This document shows positions 15,795 to 29,064 of a stretch of 64,000 bases of DNA, piece by piece. Location of the stretch: NCBI GenBank assembly GCA_021613335.1, contig JAJTWR010000260.1:2351001-2415000 (forward strand), read 5' to 3'. The stretch comes from Whitmania pigra (taxonomy: Eukaryota; Annelida; Clitellata; Hirudinida; Haemopidae). Position 1 is the first letter of the stretch. Each line of letters starts with the position of its first letter. A program made the position numbers and the translations under genes. Under the pieces are notes generated by a model. The model was given only the letters and a program-made list of their open reading frames with translations. It had not been told where the DNA came from and did no database searches.

Positions 15795-15950
15795 AAAATA
15801 GATGAGCAACGTGAAGCAAGGCTTAAAAAAGCTCAAGTCCGTCCGTCTGAAAAAGTAGAGCAACTGGAGGAAAGACTGGAAACCTATCGACTAGGCACTG
15901 CTCGAGCAAGATCGTCTGAAACGAAGCAAGAGGACTGAAAAACGTCACGA
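15795..15950 (+). pseudogene. Helitron N-terminal coding relic
   Basis: The plus strand encodes DEQREARLKKAQVRPSEK and continues to a VEQLEERLET stretch. These charged RERL/EERLE repeats are typical of the N-terminus of animal Helitron Rep-helicase proteins. The frame ends at a stop near 15935. I find no helicase part next to it. Confidence 0.4.
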
Positions 15951-16099
15951 CATTGGAAGCAATTACTCATTCCGCTTTGAAATTGCCATTGCATCTCCCA
16001 TGTGCAACATTTCCAAAACATCCGGCATGGGAAAATTGTTGCAGAAATGCCAACCTTATTGTTTAGGATGAATGTACAAAGGCGCACAAATAATCGCTT

Positions 16100-19000
16100 G
16101 AGGCTCTTGATCGATCATTGCAAGATTTGTGTGGAAACGCATCAATATTGATATTGATCTCAATATTGCTTGCTGTAAAGACTTTAAAATTAACTACAAA
16201 TAAAAGCCTTCTCTTAAAAAGCATATTCTTCTTGCTCGCAATTTCACGGTTATTTGCTTGGGATCATGCCATCTTTAGCACCTCGATAACGGTTTGCCGT
16301 CAAATAAAATTTCGTGTTAATAAACATTACCAAATGCGAGAGCCGTGATTTCCTGCCTCATGCATTGTAATTCAATTTTTTGCAGGCTGAGCTATTTATA
16401 ATTGCTATGGTCAGGAATGCGTTAACAATTCGTTTGCATTGTCCAGTCGAAAACTGATCAGATTGCATACTTTCCATTTCACGGTTCTAACGACACCGCC
16501 ATGAACTGCCCGCTCCATTGAACAAGCATATTGCATAATCCTCGGTTAATGCCCCAAGTTATGCCTCGCATTTTTTTTGTTTATCAGACGTTCTGCTTAA
16601 TTTCTGCTGGTAATAAAGCAAGGTAATAAGTTACGTTTTTATGTTGCTAATCATTCAACGAATGACAAATGTACAAATGAACTCTATCAAATATGAAATT
16701 ATATTGTCTTCAAATGATGTGACATCAATGTTTTCAATTAGACACCAAAATTTATTCAAATTAAGTTATTATGAAGCAGTCAGTGAAAAAATCCAATAAT
16801 TTATTGCTATCATTGTTCTTCATCAATTTACATTTATAAGTCAAATTTCATTCATTTACATATAGCGATTAAAGTTTAAATAAAAAAACTGGAATATTTA
16901 GCTCGCGCTATTCGGGACAAAAATTATTTTCTTAAGGCCGTGATATGAATAATCACTTATCCTCGCTGGGATGGAATCTTTTCATGCCAACCACGTCTGC
17001 ATCACTTTGCACGACATATCCGAAGCACATCAAGCAAATGCTTTCAGCATCTGGGAAGAAATCGAACATTCGTTTGTTTATCAATGACTATTTTGTCCGA
17101 ATGGTGAATCGGTATAAAGAAATCGAAAGCTTCGGAGACACATCGACATTCAAAGACGCGCATCCGATAAAGAGAGTGATGTTCATTGTTTCCACTCATC
17201 CATTCAAAACTCCTCCTCTGAGCATTTTGAGAAGGATGAGTCGAGTTTTAAGTTTTCATCTCCATCTTTGAGAATCTCAGAGCTGCATTTTTGTGCCTCT
17301 TAAGTGGAGGATGCTTCCTAGAGAATCTTGCTTCGGATAAACAATTGGGAGTAGGTTTTATTCCTTTTAATAATATTATCACTTAACATCTCTGTTTTAT
17401 CTAAAACAAATCTTAAAAATTATAAATTCAGACTCATAAAGTTAAAATGCTTGGGCATTCTAACGCCTGTCATTATCATCGTTAATGTTTCAAGAAATTC
17501 CGCTGGTTTTTTCCGAATAATCTTATACTTAATAAGTGTTCGTGAATAAAAATAATCTTCTGTAATACATTTGATTTCCGTGAGATATGTTTTGATGATT
17601 CGATGATGATATTTTCTAAAATTTAATAAATATACATTGATATTGAAAATGTTTAACTAGTTAGTAGTTAATTTAGTTAATAAATTTAGTTGATAAAAAT
17701 GTAAGTAAACTATTTCTGATATAGCAATTTATAATAACGGAATATTCACTCCTTGTTACGGTGAAATAGTTTGAAGTTTCGTTTGAAACAGAATACCATC
17801 ACAGTGGAAATATCGGTGCATGGTCGTTTTAAATCTCTAGTGTTTAATATTTCATTCCGCTGCACCGCAGACATGAGCTTTATGGGCACATGACGGATGT
17901 CAGGACCGAGCAAACCCAGCATTATTTACTACAGTCTTTTTTTGGTCTCCTCAGGTTTTTAATGAGTGCGTGCAAAAGTAAAGTCTAATAAGAGATTGCT
18001 TGCTAATCACAAAAAAGAATGGGAAGAATACAAACATGATTTTTGCATGCTTTGTTTTACTCGATCTAATTTTGAAATGATTAAGGAAGTGTTTCATCAA
18101 CCGTCAATTTATTCTTATTTAACAAATTGATTATTTACAGAAAAAGTAACCTCATAATGGAACCTCAAGTAAAGAAACTAAAATGTAAAAAATATCGGAG
18201 ACTTTTGAAGGTCAAAAGACGTAAGCGCTACTGGAAATTCCTGTTGGCCAAGCATGTAACCGGGAGTTGGTATTACATTAAGAACCATTTTTCGAAGGAC
18301 GCAATCGGATCCCCAGCACCTTGGTGGGTCCCGCTTCCATCACCCCCTCAACAAATCATCGTCCTCTTCTTCCCTCATTATTTCATCCCTTACGTTGACT
18401 TCACGTTCAAGACTGCTTTCAATATCTGAAACTACGAGATCTAATTAGTTGTAATTGATGCTACGGTCGTTATATTTTGCATTACGATAGTAAATTTGTT
18501 ATGTTAATTTATATTTAGTGAATCGATTGTCCACCCAACTTCAGTTAATGCGATCGCAAAGGCTTGAGTTACGATATTGACACCGTTAAGTAATTGAAGG
18601 GAACTCTTGCGATCTGCTTAATGGACGCTCTATCGATTATTCGATGGCCCACTGCTATTTCAGACACACCAAGCTTTTCTAAGAAACATCCTCAATTTAT
18701 AAAACCTGATTTCGCAGATTTCATGTTATTTTCGTAATGTTATCGTGTAAAAGCAAATATGTTTCATCTGGAACAGTATTTTGAAAATTTATACGTACAA
18801 AACAATTACAAATTTAATCACACCCAAGGTACTTGTAAAATGTATTAAGTTGGAACACTTATCGGAGAAAGCTTATATTTGATGATTAAAGCAATTACTT
18901 CAGAAGCTTTATTTGGCTGCAAATGTGCGATAAGGGAAGTCCTGGAAATATATTTCCGCGTATGAATGTTTTCTTTTCATGTATGATTATGCATAATATT

Positions 19001-19700
19001 TGAATGACCTACATTTTTGTTATAACCCTGACGATATGCAATTAATTAACTCTGTAATTAAGTTTTTATTTATTGTTATTACTGTAATAATTTCAAAGGC
19101 TTAGGGAACGGCAATTAGTTGAGACACATCATTGTAGATAAGATTCCGAATAAACTATCTTATCTCAATTTCCCTTATTATCCAATATTTCTATTCAGCA
19201 AACAAAACTGTTAAACGGCCAAAATTCAAAAATTAATACAGTCATCATACTTTACTAAATTGGGGTAACTGATTAATAAAATCATATTTAAAATTGTTGA
19301 TTGGCTTTAGTTTTCAAGATATGCAACATTTAGTGTATTGCTAATGGTGTAGGAAATGTGATTCACATAAACTATATGGTATTACATTCCTATATGACAT
19401 TGTGTAAATAGCATTATTTAATTCCTAGAAATCATTGTAATAGTAATATTATTATACTAAAATATATCATTTCTTTAACATATTTAGCACTAATTAACAA
19501 ATCCAAATCATCTTAGTTATTCAAATGACTATAATCAAATAAATAAATTCATCATAAAAGCGTCATATAATTGCAATGGTTAACAAAGCTTATCGACTTG
19601 AATCCTCCGAGAGTCATTAGTCTGTTCAGCCTCCATCACTTGCTGAATCCAACAACATTTCGTTACCATCTTGAACATTGAAGAATTTTGACAAAGCCCA
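16100..19700. other. Long gene-poor stretch
   Basis: AT-rich and without recognisable proteins. Two open frames of about 100 codons (16945-17271 and 18127-18429, both plus) do not resemble any family I know and lack splice or repeat context. No RNA gene or array was seen. Confidence 0.4.
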
Positions 19701-19719
19701 TTTACATTGAGCGTAGGAG

Positions 19720-19812
19720 CCAAGCAAAAGGGACTGGCTGGCAGCGTCACTTCAAGGATGTAGGGCTCATATTTAGAGGAGGTTTACGGGTTCAAATCCC
19801 CCCCGAAATATT
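19720..19812 (+). repeat. tRNA-like sequence (possible SINE head)
   Basis: A B-box-like acgggttcaaatcccccc at about 19787 lies about 60 bp after ggctggcagcgtcac, a weak A-box. An A/T-rich tail follows. There is no good cloverleaf, so it is more likely a SINE or tRNA pseudogene than a working tRNA. Confidence 0.35.
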
Positions 19813-20013
19813 TTTTAAAAATTTTACTTGAAAATATTGATTTATATAACATCGTAAAATCCTAAAACCATCTTTATTTATTATCATATGATTTTGATTT
19901 TGAAAAATAACAAAATGACCCCCCATCATTTTCTAGATGAGGGCCTGAGGAATGTCTACCCGGTCAAGCTAGTATTCCAGTCCGGCCTAACGACTCCTAG
20001 GTATTTATTATAT

Positions 20014-22060
20014 CAGTGGTCCCCAAACCCCGGTCCGGGGTTTGTAGGGCTTAAGAACAACCGCTGCGATATCTATACCAGATAGAGGTCGCAATCAGCT
20101 CATTACAACAATATACACAGCAATATTAAAAACTAAGCATCTATTGTAGAGTAACCTATTAAAATAATAACAAAACATCTAAATAATTTTATTATTGCCT
20201 GAGGATTTGCTATATTCACTATCTTCGCTAACCATCACCACACGAGCAAAACTGTTCAGTTCACTGAATGGTTATATATCAAGAAAACTAAAATGGTCCT
20301 TTTGTGTCGACATATGCACAGACGGAGCTGCTGCCATGACCGGACAACTGTCAGGTTTAACTGCTCGGATTAAAGAGGTTGCACCCGAAAGTGAATCTAC
20401 TCATTGTATCATTCACAGGTAAATGCTGGCAAGTCGAAAATTGTTGCCGGAATTAAACAGCTTATTGATTGATGTTATTGAAGTTATTAACCTCATTTTG
20501 ATGGAAGCACACGCCATTAACTCGCGCATGTTTGATCAGCTTTGTGAGGAGATGGACGCAGAGCATAAAGGCCTGCTTTTACACACAGAAATAAGATGGC
20601 TATCCAGAGGCAAATCGCTAACCAGAGTAATTGAATTGCGAGAGCCATTGCAAAGATTTCTCTCAGAAAAGAAGTCACCGTTGGCAGCACATTTCGGTGA
20701 CAATGTATGGGTCGCAAAACTAGCTTACCTGTGGTTACTAAATACTCCGCCTTGGAGCTCCGACAGGGATCCTCAGAGGAGTTTCCCCCGTCTTCAAACG
20801 TTTCGGCCCTTTGAGTCTCCTTACGTTTTCGGGGGGCGGGCCGCATCCGGTGATCAGCCGGATGTCCCTGTCGGTTTGGTCTTGCTGGACCCAACTCTTA
20901 CCGCCGGCTTTGAGAGGCACTCGTTGGCCTTGTTATGCCGGTCACTTCTGCCTGGACTGGAGCGACTGCGCAAGCTCTCAATGGCTCCTTCATGTCGCAT
21001 GCTGTCTGTTTGTCGCCTGCAAACTTCGACTATGCGGGGCTCTCATTGGCCTTGTTATGTCGATCGCCTCCACCCCAGTTTGCCTACAGCGGTCATGCAA
21101 GCTCTCAGTGGCTTCTTCACACCGCCTTAATATATGCAAACTGGGCCTTATAATTTCTTTGTAGCGGCAGCCGGAGATAGAAATTTTCGGGACTCGACAG
21201 CGGGCCTTTTCGAAGCCGCGGTTTGGACCGCAGTTCATGTTGCTTCGCGAGTCCGCGGTCGGCCCATTTCTCCCGACAACACCGCGTCTCTCGGCCAATG
21301 GTTTGGCCCCGTCGTTCGGTGGATCATTCATACCGGAGACCGACGGCTTTCCCCGGTTTCGTGTAGTGGCCTGTTAAGACTTCTTCTGGCTTCTCATATG
21401 CCAGATCCAGAATTCAGCCTGCTCAACGAACTCAATCCGTCCCTTCAGTGGAAAATGACCAACTGTTTTCAAGTTGGCAGACAAAGTAGCTGCATTTAAA
21501 GCCAAACTGGAGTTGTGGGGAAAGCGCGTGAACAGAGTCATTATGGACATGTTTCAAACATTAGCGGGGATTTTATGCGAGACTTAAATCCGCGTTGCCA
21601 TTTCCGGCATCCTATCTTTGTGAAGCGGGGTTTTCTGCAATGATAGCAACCAAAACAAAACAACGGAATAAACTGGACATAAGCAACACACTTCGGATGT
21701 CATTGTCTCCGATTACCACCAGATGAAAACGTCTCGTTGCAAAGAAACAAGCTCAGGGTTCTCATTGATTTAGCGTTCTAATGAGTTAAATTTTAAAATC
21801 ACTTTATATTCATTTTGTGTGTAACTGTATGTATTTTGAAGGCATATTTAAATACAATTTCAAATCACTTTATATTGTTTTGTTTGCGTAACTGTATGTA
21901 TTTTGAAGAAATGTGTAAATACAGTTAAATTAAAGTTAGTAAATCAAAACGATCTAAAATATAAACAATCAACACCCCTTCCCCCCCTCCACCGAGCGGG
22001 CCGCGGTAAAATTATCAAACATTGACCGGTGCACAGCAATAAAAAGATTGGGGACCACTG
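20014..22060 (+). mobile_element. hAT element with intact ends and 8-bp target duplication
   Basis: Ends are CAGTGGTCCCCAAAC on the left and ttggggaccactg on the right, flanked on both sides by the identical 8-mer tattatat (20006-20013 and 22061-22068), as hAT elements leave. The plus strand carries pieces of a Charlie/ZBED-like transposase. These are WSFCVDICTDGAAAMTGQ (about 20300), EIRWLSRGKSLTRVIELRE (about 20590) and, after an insertion, LCEAGFSAMIATKTK (about 21620) followed by LRMSLSPITTR. The BED finger is missing and there are stops and shifts, so it is not autonomous. The 3' region holds a 70-bp near-tandem duplication (21790-21930). Confidence 0.88.
20735..21413 (-). mobile_element. 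RLE-LINE 3' end inserted in the hAT
   Basis: Almost the same sequence as 41860-42530 in the opposite orientation, beginning with gttactaaatactccgcc and ending at atgccagatccagaat. Only the last coding bases and the 3' untranslated region are present, so it is a strongly 5'-truncated insertion. It splits the hAT transposase between the KLAYL and LNELNPSLQ segments. The long open frames on both strands here are accidental. Confidence 0.85.
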
Positions 22061-22068
22061 TATTATAT

Positions 22069-22878
22069 GACCTAATTGTACTATCGTGTTACTAAAAAAT
22101 GTTTTATTAATGTCCGTTGCATAGTTAGACAACGACAACAACAACAACAATAATAATAATTTTGTAACGGGTTATCTCCTAGACGGGAATTATGTTCCCT
22201 TGGGATACACCGTGAATTTGTGAATTCGTTATGTTTTTGGTTCAGATTTTTTTTCAGAAATAAACGAATTCAAAACTCTTCAAATGTACTCGTAAAGCAC
22301 TTGTTCTTAATCATCGGTACTTGTATTTGTACTTGATTGAATCTCGAGTACTTGTACTTGAAACTTGAGTACTTGGCCCCATGTCTGACTAAAATACACT
22401 AAAATATGGCGTCAAATATGGACAAAAACAAAAACTGAATTGTAAAAACTAAAAAATAATTTTTGTTTCTTTTTCGTTCCAAAACCAATTTCGACCGTAA
22501 ACAAAGATGAACCGAGAATTAATTTTCCTAGTGGAACAGAAAACGAAATGACGCCTTAGATGACAAAATGTTAATATTCGGCGCCGAAAACGAAGACGAA
22601 AACGATATTCGGCCAGTCTCTATTTCAAATAGTAACGAAGTTGAGGTAAATTGTTTGTGAAACTAGTTTGTTATAATGAGACAAAACTATAATAAAATAA
22701 AAAAAACAAAGAATAGAAGACGTGAAAATAAATAAAATATATATAAATAAATAAACACAAATAAATCACATGATCAAACATTTATCAATAAACTTTAAAA
22801 AATACGAACGTCAAGACTGTTTGCAGTCCAGGAGAATTCTATTATGGAACTTCAAAATAGAATAAATGTGCAAAAGGC
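22069..22878. other. Mixed repeat debris
   Basis: 22088-22130 is a fragment of SINE family A (ttttattaatgtccgttgcat), followed by a short CAA/TAA run. 22290-22385 repeats the word gtacttg, as in the ends of some hAT MITEs. No gene seen. Confidence 0.4.
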
Positions 22879-23949
22879 GACAGGTCAACGCTTTCCCCAC
22901 CAAGATTGAATTGTCTAGCCGAGAGAGAACAAAAGCTATGACAAGGATGTCTGAGGCAGCAAAAACTGCATCATTCTGGATCTATCACACGAGGAAGTCT
23001 GGCCGGAGGAAGTCTTAAAATACCACTTCAGGAAAGCTTGAAAAAGCAGATGGTTTCCGGTAGAAATGATCCACCGAACGACGGGGCCAAATCAATGGCT
23101 GAGAGACACGGTATTGTCAGAAGAAATGGGCTCCTAGACTATATAACGAAAGAAACGATATAGACGTTATAAAATCCAATTCGTTATTTCGTCTACCACA
23201 ATATTTAAATATTTTTTACATGAAAAATACAAATTTGAACCGACGAATAAAAGATAATATATTTAATTTGTTCGCCAGAGTTTTAAAATTTGTGCTTCGT
23301 TCACTACTAATGTAAAATCGGTGGGGTTACGTATTTGTAGTAATATTTGTAAGATTGATTGATTGACTGGTTGGTTGGTTTTGTTGGCTAGTCATAGACG
23401 TCATTTGGAGGGGGGAAACGGCTTTAGACTGACTTTAGACCAGATGGTTTTGCTAGGGTCTGCTTCCCCTGAATATTGGCCAGAAGCAAAAAAATATCAT
23501 CTTCTCAAGCAATGCAAGGGTTTTCCCCCTTTTTCCACTCCCTTTGGAAAATGCTGAAATGACGTCCTCGATTAATTCATTCATTCACTCACTCACTATT
23601 TGTTTTATTTATTAAATCAATTTTTTTTTTATTTCTATATATTTTGGATGTTATAACAAATTGGATTTTATAACGAACTTAAAAATTCGTTATAACGTCT
23701 AATTCGTTATTCGTTATATCGTCTCATTCGTTATATAGTCCGGCACCCCTCCGGCTGGCGCTACAATAAAAAAATATAAGATCCCGTTTGCATATATTAA
23801 GTACACGATGAGATAAAAACAGACAGTAGCCGGCTGATCACCGAATGCGGCCCTCTCCTCGAAAACGTGAAGAGATTCAAATGGCCGAAATGTTTGAAAC
23901 CAGGGAAATTCGTCTAAGTATCCTTGTCGGAACTCCAAGACGGGGTATT
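22879..23949 (+). mobile_element. RLE-LINE 3' copy interrupted by a MITE
   Basis: The left part (22879-23136) matches the LINE coding end (gccgagagagaacaaaagct) and the start of its 3' UTR. The right part (23741-23949) matches the UTR end (ccggctgatcacc, then cttgtcggaactcc). The middle is replaced by a TIR element. About 80 bp of LINE sequence are missing at the junction. Confidence 0.75.
23137..23740. mobile_element. TIR element (MITE) inside the LINE copy
   Basis: Inverted ends: gactatataacgaaagaaac on the left, and gtttcattcgttatatagtc-like sequence (gtctcattcgttatatagtc) on the right. Both ends repeat the unit acgatatagacgttat with expansions. No transposase inside. No certain target duplication. 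Confidence 0.65.
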
Positions 23950-26256
23950 AAAAAAACGAACTGATATCTTTTAAATTTGTTTGTTAGACATCGATTATCA
24001 TTAATAGTAAAAAAAGCTTGTAAGTATGTAATTGAAAAAAAAACATTGTTCATAAGAATATGTTAGGAGTTGATGTATGTTTGTAAGCACTCTCACGATG
24101 GCAGCGCGGATTCGAACCCCGCTGCGGGAGCACCGTCCTAATCATCTAGCTATGTAACGATTTTGCAACTATGCAAGACATTTTGTAAGCACTAAGCAAT
24201 ACCTTTACATACTGTGATCAAACTGATAATATATGTATGCAATTTTTCGTTTATTAGAAATTTTATTTTTATTACATGTTTTATTTGAAAGCAAAATGCG
24301 ATATGAGAGAAACAATAATGCATTTGCAATACTGAGTAGATCTATATCTGTATGAGACATTGAAGATAATACCATAGATGCACACATTTGTACTTTACAA
24401 CTACATTTTCACATATAACATGACCATGTGTTGGCAATGTGAAATCAAGTCATGTACGCCAGCCGATTCTGGCTTACTAAGCCGTAAGCCTGTCGTAAGC
24501 CAGCTAAAATTATTTTAAGCCAAGCTGGTTTCTTGAAAATCCTTGGCTACCAGCTCTAGACGAGGGGAGCAGGCCTTAGTTTGGGTGGGTTTATGGATTC
24601 ACAAAATATGCTCAAGTGTATTGCCAAAGGTTTTCGGCTTTTAAATCTTGTATTATAATAATTGTCTTAGGGGGAAACTATCATGCACACGAATGTTAAA
24701 AAATGATGAACGAATTGCTTCCTCTTGATTCATAATCGTGATCAGTTGAGGGTTTTGCTGATATTATTTCTACGTTCCTCCCCAGAGTTTCAAGTATTCT
24801 GTTCTGCTCTACCATTGTGGGTTTTGGCAGTGATCTCCTTAAATCTCTGTTGTTTTTAGAAGTGCTGAAAAATCATCTCTGATTGACACTTTAATTACGA
24901 CCCTATTTTCAGAGATTTTGTTTAACAGGTATGGGTAAAAAATTAGCAGTAATTTAATTGATATACTTTGTAGATTGTATGATTCTTGAACCTGAACCAA
25001 ATTTATGCAACGCACTGAATAAACTCAATAAACCTGAATTATAAACTGTTGAAAACACATTCTGAAGTGATTTTACCAGGATTGTCTTATATGACTCCTA
25101 ATTAGATAATTGACGGTATATTTTTTATTACAATAAGCACACTCGCAAGTCATCATAATATAATGTTGTTTTGAAAGCCGACTGACTAACCCGATTGAAC
25201 TACAGTACTGGAACTGAACTAATCGGTGATTGGCTGGTAGTTTGTTTACAAATGAATATTCAATTGCATGACTTCATTGGATTTCGCCTTTGGTCCATAC
25301 GCGTGCTTGTCCTTTTTTTGGGCTAGATCTGGGGCAGTTATCATAGCAGTGAATGCGCTACTTTTTTGAAATTCTTACTTAAGAAATGTTAAATTATTTT
25401 TATTTAAAATTTCTTATTAAACAATAACAATTTATTTTTATTTTATTTTGCAAAAACAATTAGGATAACAATGTCATGAATAATTTATGAATACGAGAGT
25501 CCAAAAAACTCCAGCCTTGGGCCATATGCGGGCCTTAAGATGCTATATTAAATATATTAAACGTCGGACTTGAATTACTTCATTGAATTTTAGAAAGTAA
25601 TATTAATAAATTTAGTAAAGCGCAACAGTCCATTGTCAGTGTGAGCAAGTCTATTTGCGCAAATGTCATGTGAGATATCGCCATTTGAGCAAAAGTCTGG
25701 GAACCTTCAATTACTCCGCTCCTGTTTATAAAGTCATTGCAGCAACTACTAATTTCCCTCGTTACAGAAGAAACTGCATTCGATTCATATTAGATCTTAA
25801 AACATAGTAATATACAAACCAGAAATTCATCTTGACATCTACATTTATTGCCAATATCTTCGAGATTTTTATGGAGATCTTCAAGTTCACATAATAAAAG
25901 CAAATCAACCGTAAAGTTATTCGTTGTTAAATAACAACAAACAGTTCGGTATCTTTCTCGCATGGGAAATTAAAATTCCTAAAACCAAGTCTGTGCACTT
26001 CAATTAGCATTTCAAAAGCGCCGTTTAAAGGCATTGTTATGCTTTCAAAAATACCGCACAAAGAGACTAGGATAACATTGAAACAAATAACAACAATAAC
26101 ACGTGTGGGATGCGCACGCGGTTTTATAGGGCGTTGAATGGTCGAGGCAAAGTGCGATATTCATCGTAAACAGAAACGATATTGAAATTTATGGGAAAAA
26201 TTTTGAAAACATTACTCGACATAGCGTGTCTGCATACAGTTCGATGCTCTAGTACT
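23950..26256. other. Intergenic stretch upstream of FPGS
   Basis: Contains a family A SINE (24090-24160) and a fragment of the TIR element seen at the window start (24927-25018). Around 24460-24530 the word gtaagcc is locally repeated. The FPGS promoter must lie just before 26257. I see no coding content. Confidence 0.45.
24090..24160 (+). repeat. tRNA-derived SINE, family A
   Basis: The plus strand reads ctctcacgatggcagcgcgg then attcgaaccccgctgcggg (B-box) and gcaccgtcctaatcatctag. The 5' end with the A-box is missing. Confidence 0.6.
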
Positions 26257-28948
26257 ATGGCTTTATCTCCCTCCATTGGTAATAAATCCTACGAGGTAGT
26301 TAACATTTGCAATTATAATATTTAAAAAACTCTAAAATTAACGTGAAGGGTACATAAGAGTATATGAATTGTGTTCAACTTAATAACATTCATTATATTT
26401 AGTTCTAGCCACTTACATGGAGCTTCTATATTATGTATTTGTTCTAAAGTTCATCCATAAACCTAATTACTGCTTTTTACAAGAATTTGATGATAATTTT
26501 CAATATAAATTTCATATTTAATTTTATTTGTTTGAAGAGTGCTTTAATTGCATTGAATGGTCTGCAATCAAATGCTGCTAGTCTGGAAAAGGCAAAACTT
26601 GTAAAACAGGAAGAAAAGTTGCCAGCGATGTTGCTTTGCCTTCAAAGAGTTGGTTTAAAGGTTAGCTATGTAATAATCTTGATTCACATATTCATTAACC
26701 TAACAGATTTGAAATTTGGCCTCTACTTAGATAGAAGATATTGACAAATTGAATATAATTCATGTCTCTGGAACAAAAGGAAAGGGTTCAACATGTGCAT
26801 TTAGTGAAAGCATCCTCAGGGCTCATGGATTCAAGACAGGTTTTTTCAGGTAAGGTGCTTGACATATATCATAATTGATAAATAAATTATCAATTAACAA
26901 CAAGGTTTTTGCAATTTAACATTGAGCAGCTCCCCTCACATTGTTGAAGTTAGAGAGAGAATGCGGATAAATGGCAAGCCACTGTCCAGACATCTTTTTG
27001 CTGAATACTTCTGGGAGTGTTATCTGCCTTTAAATCATTCTAAAGTAATTTTAATTAGGTACTTTACTTGTCATCCGTGCTTTGTTGACTTATTAAGACA
27101 ATGTTGCCAAAGGAAGCCTATGATGGATTGATGCCAGCTTATTTCAGATTCCTTACAATAATGGCCCTGCATACATTTCTACAAGAAAAGGTATATATTT
27201 TCTAATTTGTTCTTCAGCTGTTAATGTTATTTTGAATTTCAGGTTGACGTTGCTATTATTGAGGTTGGCATTGGAGGACAATATGACTGCACAAATATCA
27301 TTCGGTTTGTTTCCTTTGATGTAAAGCCGAATTGAATGTCATGTGCAATTTATATTTACAGAAGCCCTGTCGTTTGTGGTGTGACTAGCCTAGGAATGGA
27401 TCACACAAGTGTTTTGGGAAACACTATTGAGGAGATTGCTTGGAATAAAGCTGGAATTTTTAAGGTTTAAAATGTCATTGAAATTCTGGGTAGCCACAAT
27501 TAACTTATTCCCTGACCTCTATAGAGAGGAGTCCCGGCAATTACAGTGCCTCAGAAGGAGGAAGCTATGGCTATACTCAAGAGGCGGGCCTATGAGATTG
27601 GGGTATGAGGAAAATCGTAGTAAACTAAAATTTTCCCATTTTAATTATGGAACCATTTCTTTGATAGGCTCCATTATACTTAGCATCAGCACTGGATACA
27701 TCTAACTGCAAATTGGGAATTCCTGGGGCCATGCAGTCACACAATGCTTCATTGGCTATTGAGCTTTGCTCATTTTGGCTCAATAATAAATCTAAAGGTG
27801 AGATGCTTTATTGAAAGTGGAGGAAATTTATCTTATAATTTTCACTCAGAGCTAAATCAAAGACTTGAAGAATATGGAAAGATCTTGTCTGTTGTGGAGG
27901 AATTGCCAATCATGTGTAAAGATAGAAAACTGGACTACAATGTTTTGAAAGGTTTTTTACCATTGGTCAATTAAAAAATAAGTCAAGAGTTTTAGAATAA
28001 AATTGCTAAACAGGATTATCTCTGACCCAATGGCCTGGAAGGTGCCAGAAGTTGAGCCACAATGGGCTGACATTTTATCTTGATGGTGCTCATACTGAAG
28101 AAAGCATTGATGTGAGTGATGCCCTAATATTCTGTTGTGTATATGCTTCATTTGAATGGCTTATAGCAACCCTAACCAGTTTCATCTAACAATACAATAC
28201 TTTCAGGTTTGTGTCAAATGGTTCCAAAGTGAATATAAAACATCAAGAAAAAACAGGTTAGCTAATGCTTTCAGACTAGCTGCAGAATGGAGATGAAAAG
28301 CATTGATAAAATTCTAGCCTTAAGATTTTGTGGTTTAATTCAACTGGTGACAGACAGCCAGAAGCTCTGTTGAAAGGCTTATTGGTATTTTTTAAAATCT
28401 CTTGAATCAATATTAGCAAATCATTTAAATGTCTAACACCTAACAAATCCAAAATTGAACAGATATGTAACTTTGACCTTGCCATTTTCACCCCAAACCT
28501 TCAAAGCTGTGATGTTCAGAACAATTCAGGTTTATTTCTTGATTGTGGAGATTTGTAAAATATTGTGCTGATGTTGGCGCTACATTGTTAAGGTCAAAGC
28601 TTTGTTCCAAAAAGAGCGTTAGGCTCAGACTTATTTATGACAAAGACATCAACAGACTCCCAGATGAAAAGATGTGTGCTAAACAGAGCTGCTTGGCTAA
28701 AACTGAATGAAAATCACTTTACAGAGCATGACCCCACCCTAAGCAATGGAATCAAGAAGCCACCTGTGACACCAATGAAATATATGAATGGACAAGACCA
28801 ACCCACACTCTCATTTCCCTCAATCAGTGATGCACTTCAATGGTTGGACAAGAACAAAAGCATTGATATGCACATTCTTTGCACTGGCAGCCTACACCTT
28901 GTTGGGGGAATTCTGAGCTTCATTGACCCTGACATATGTGATAAATAA
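26257..28948 (+). CDS. FPGS: Folylpolyglutamate synthase
   Basis: ATP-dependent ligase that adds gamma-glutamate to folates, retaining them in the cell. Fifteen exons: 26257-26295, 26538-26660, 26731-26849, 26930-27044, 27098-27190, 27243-27304, 27362-27464, 27525-27602, 27668-27797, 27850-27951, 28014-28111, 28207-28256, 28318-28384, 28463-28529, 28629-28948. All phases agree, giving 521 residues. Family marks: [10 protein letters not shown] near the N-terminus, the P-loop GTKGKGST (68-75), [19 protein letters not shown], the metal-site region [33 protein letters not shown] and the C-terminal [12 protein letters not shown]. The start at 26257 is preceded by an in-frame stop, so this model encodes no mitochondrial leader and would be the cytosolic form. 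Introns are mostly 50-250 bp. An AATAAA overlaps the stop codon (28944-28949). The gene converges on TIMM50. Confidence 0.93.
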
Positions 28949-29064
28949 AAGCTAATGTGCCACAAATAATCAACATGACTGTGATATGTATGCTACCATC
29001 TGAGTTACTGATTAAAGTTTATTGTCCATTTTATTTAGGAAGATATCAGGCAATTGTGCAATGT

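Noticed and set aside
16945..17271. A 108-codon frame
   Set aside because: No recognisable motif and no neighbouring exons.
18127..18429. A 100-codon frame with a basic start and proline-rich middle
   Set aside because: No family resemblance, no splice or promoter context; may be chance in a gene-poor stretch.
20423..21331. Long open frames on both strands (up to 235 codons)
   Set aside because: Only the first part is hAT transposase; the rest runs into an antisense LINE 3' UTR and does not encode anything known.
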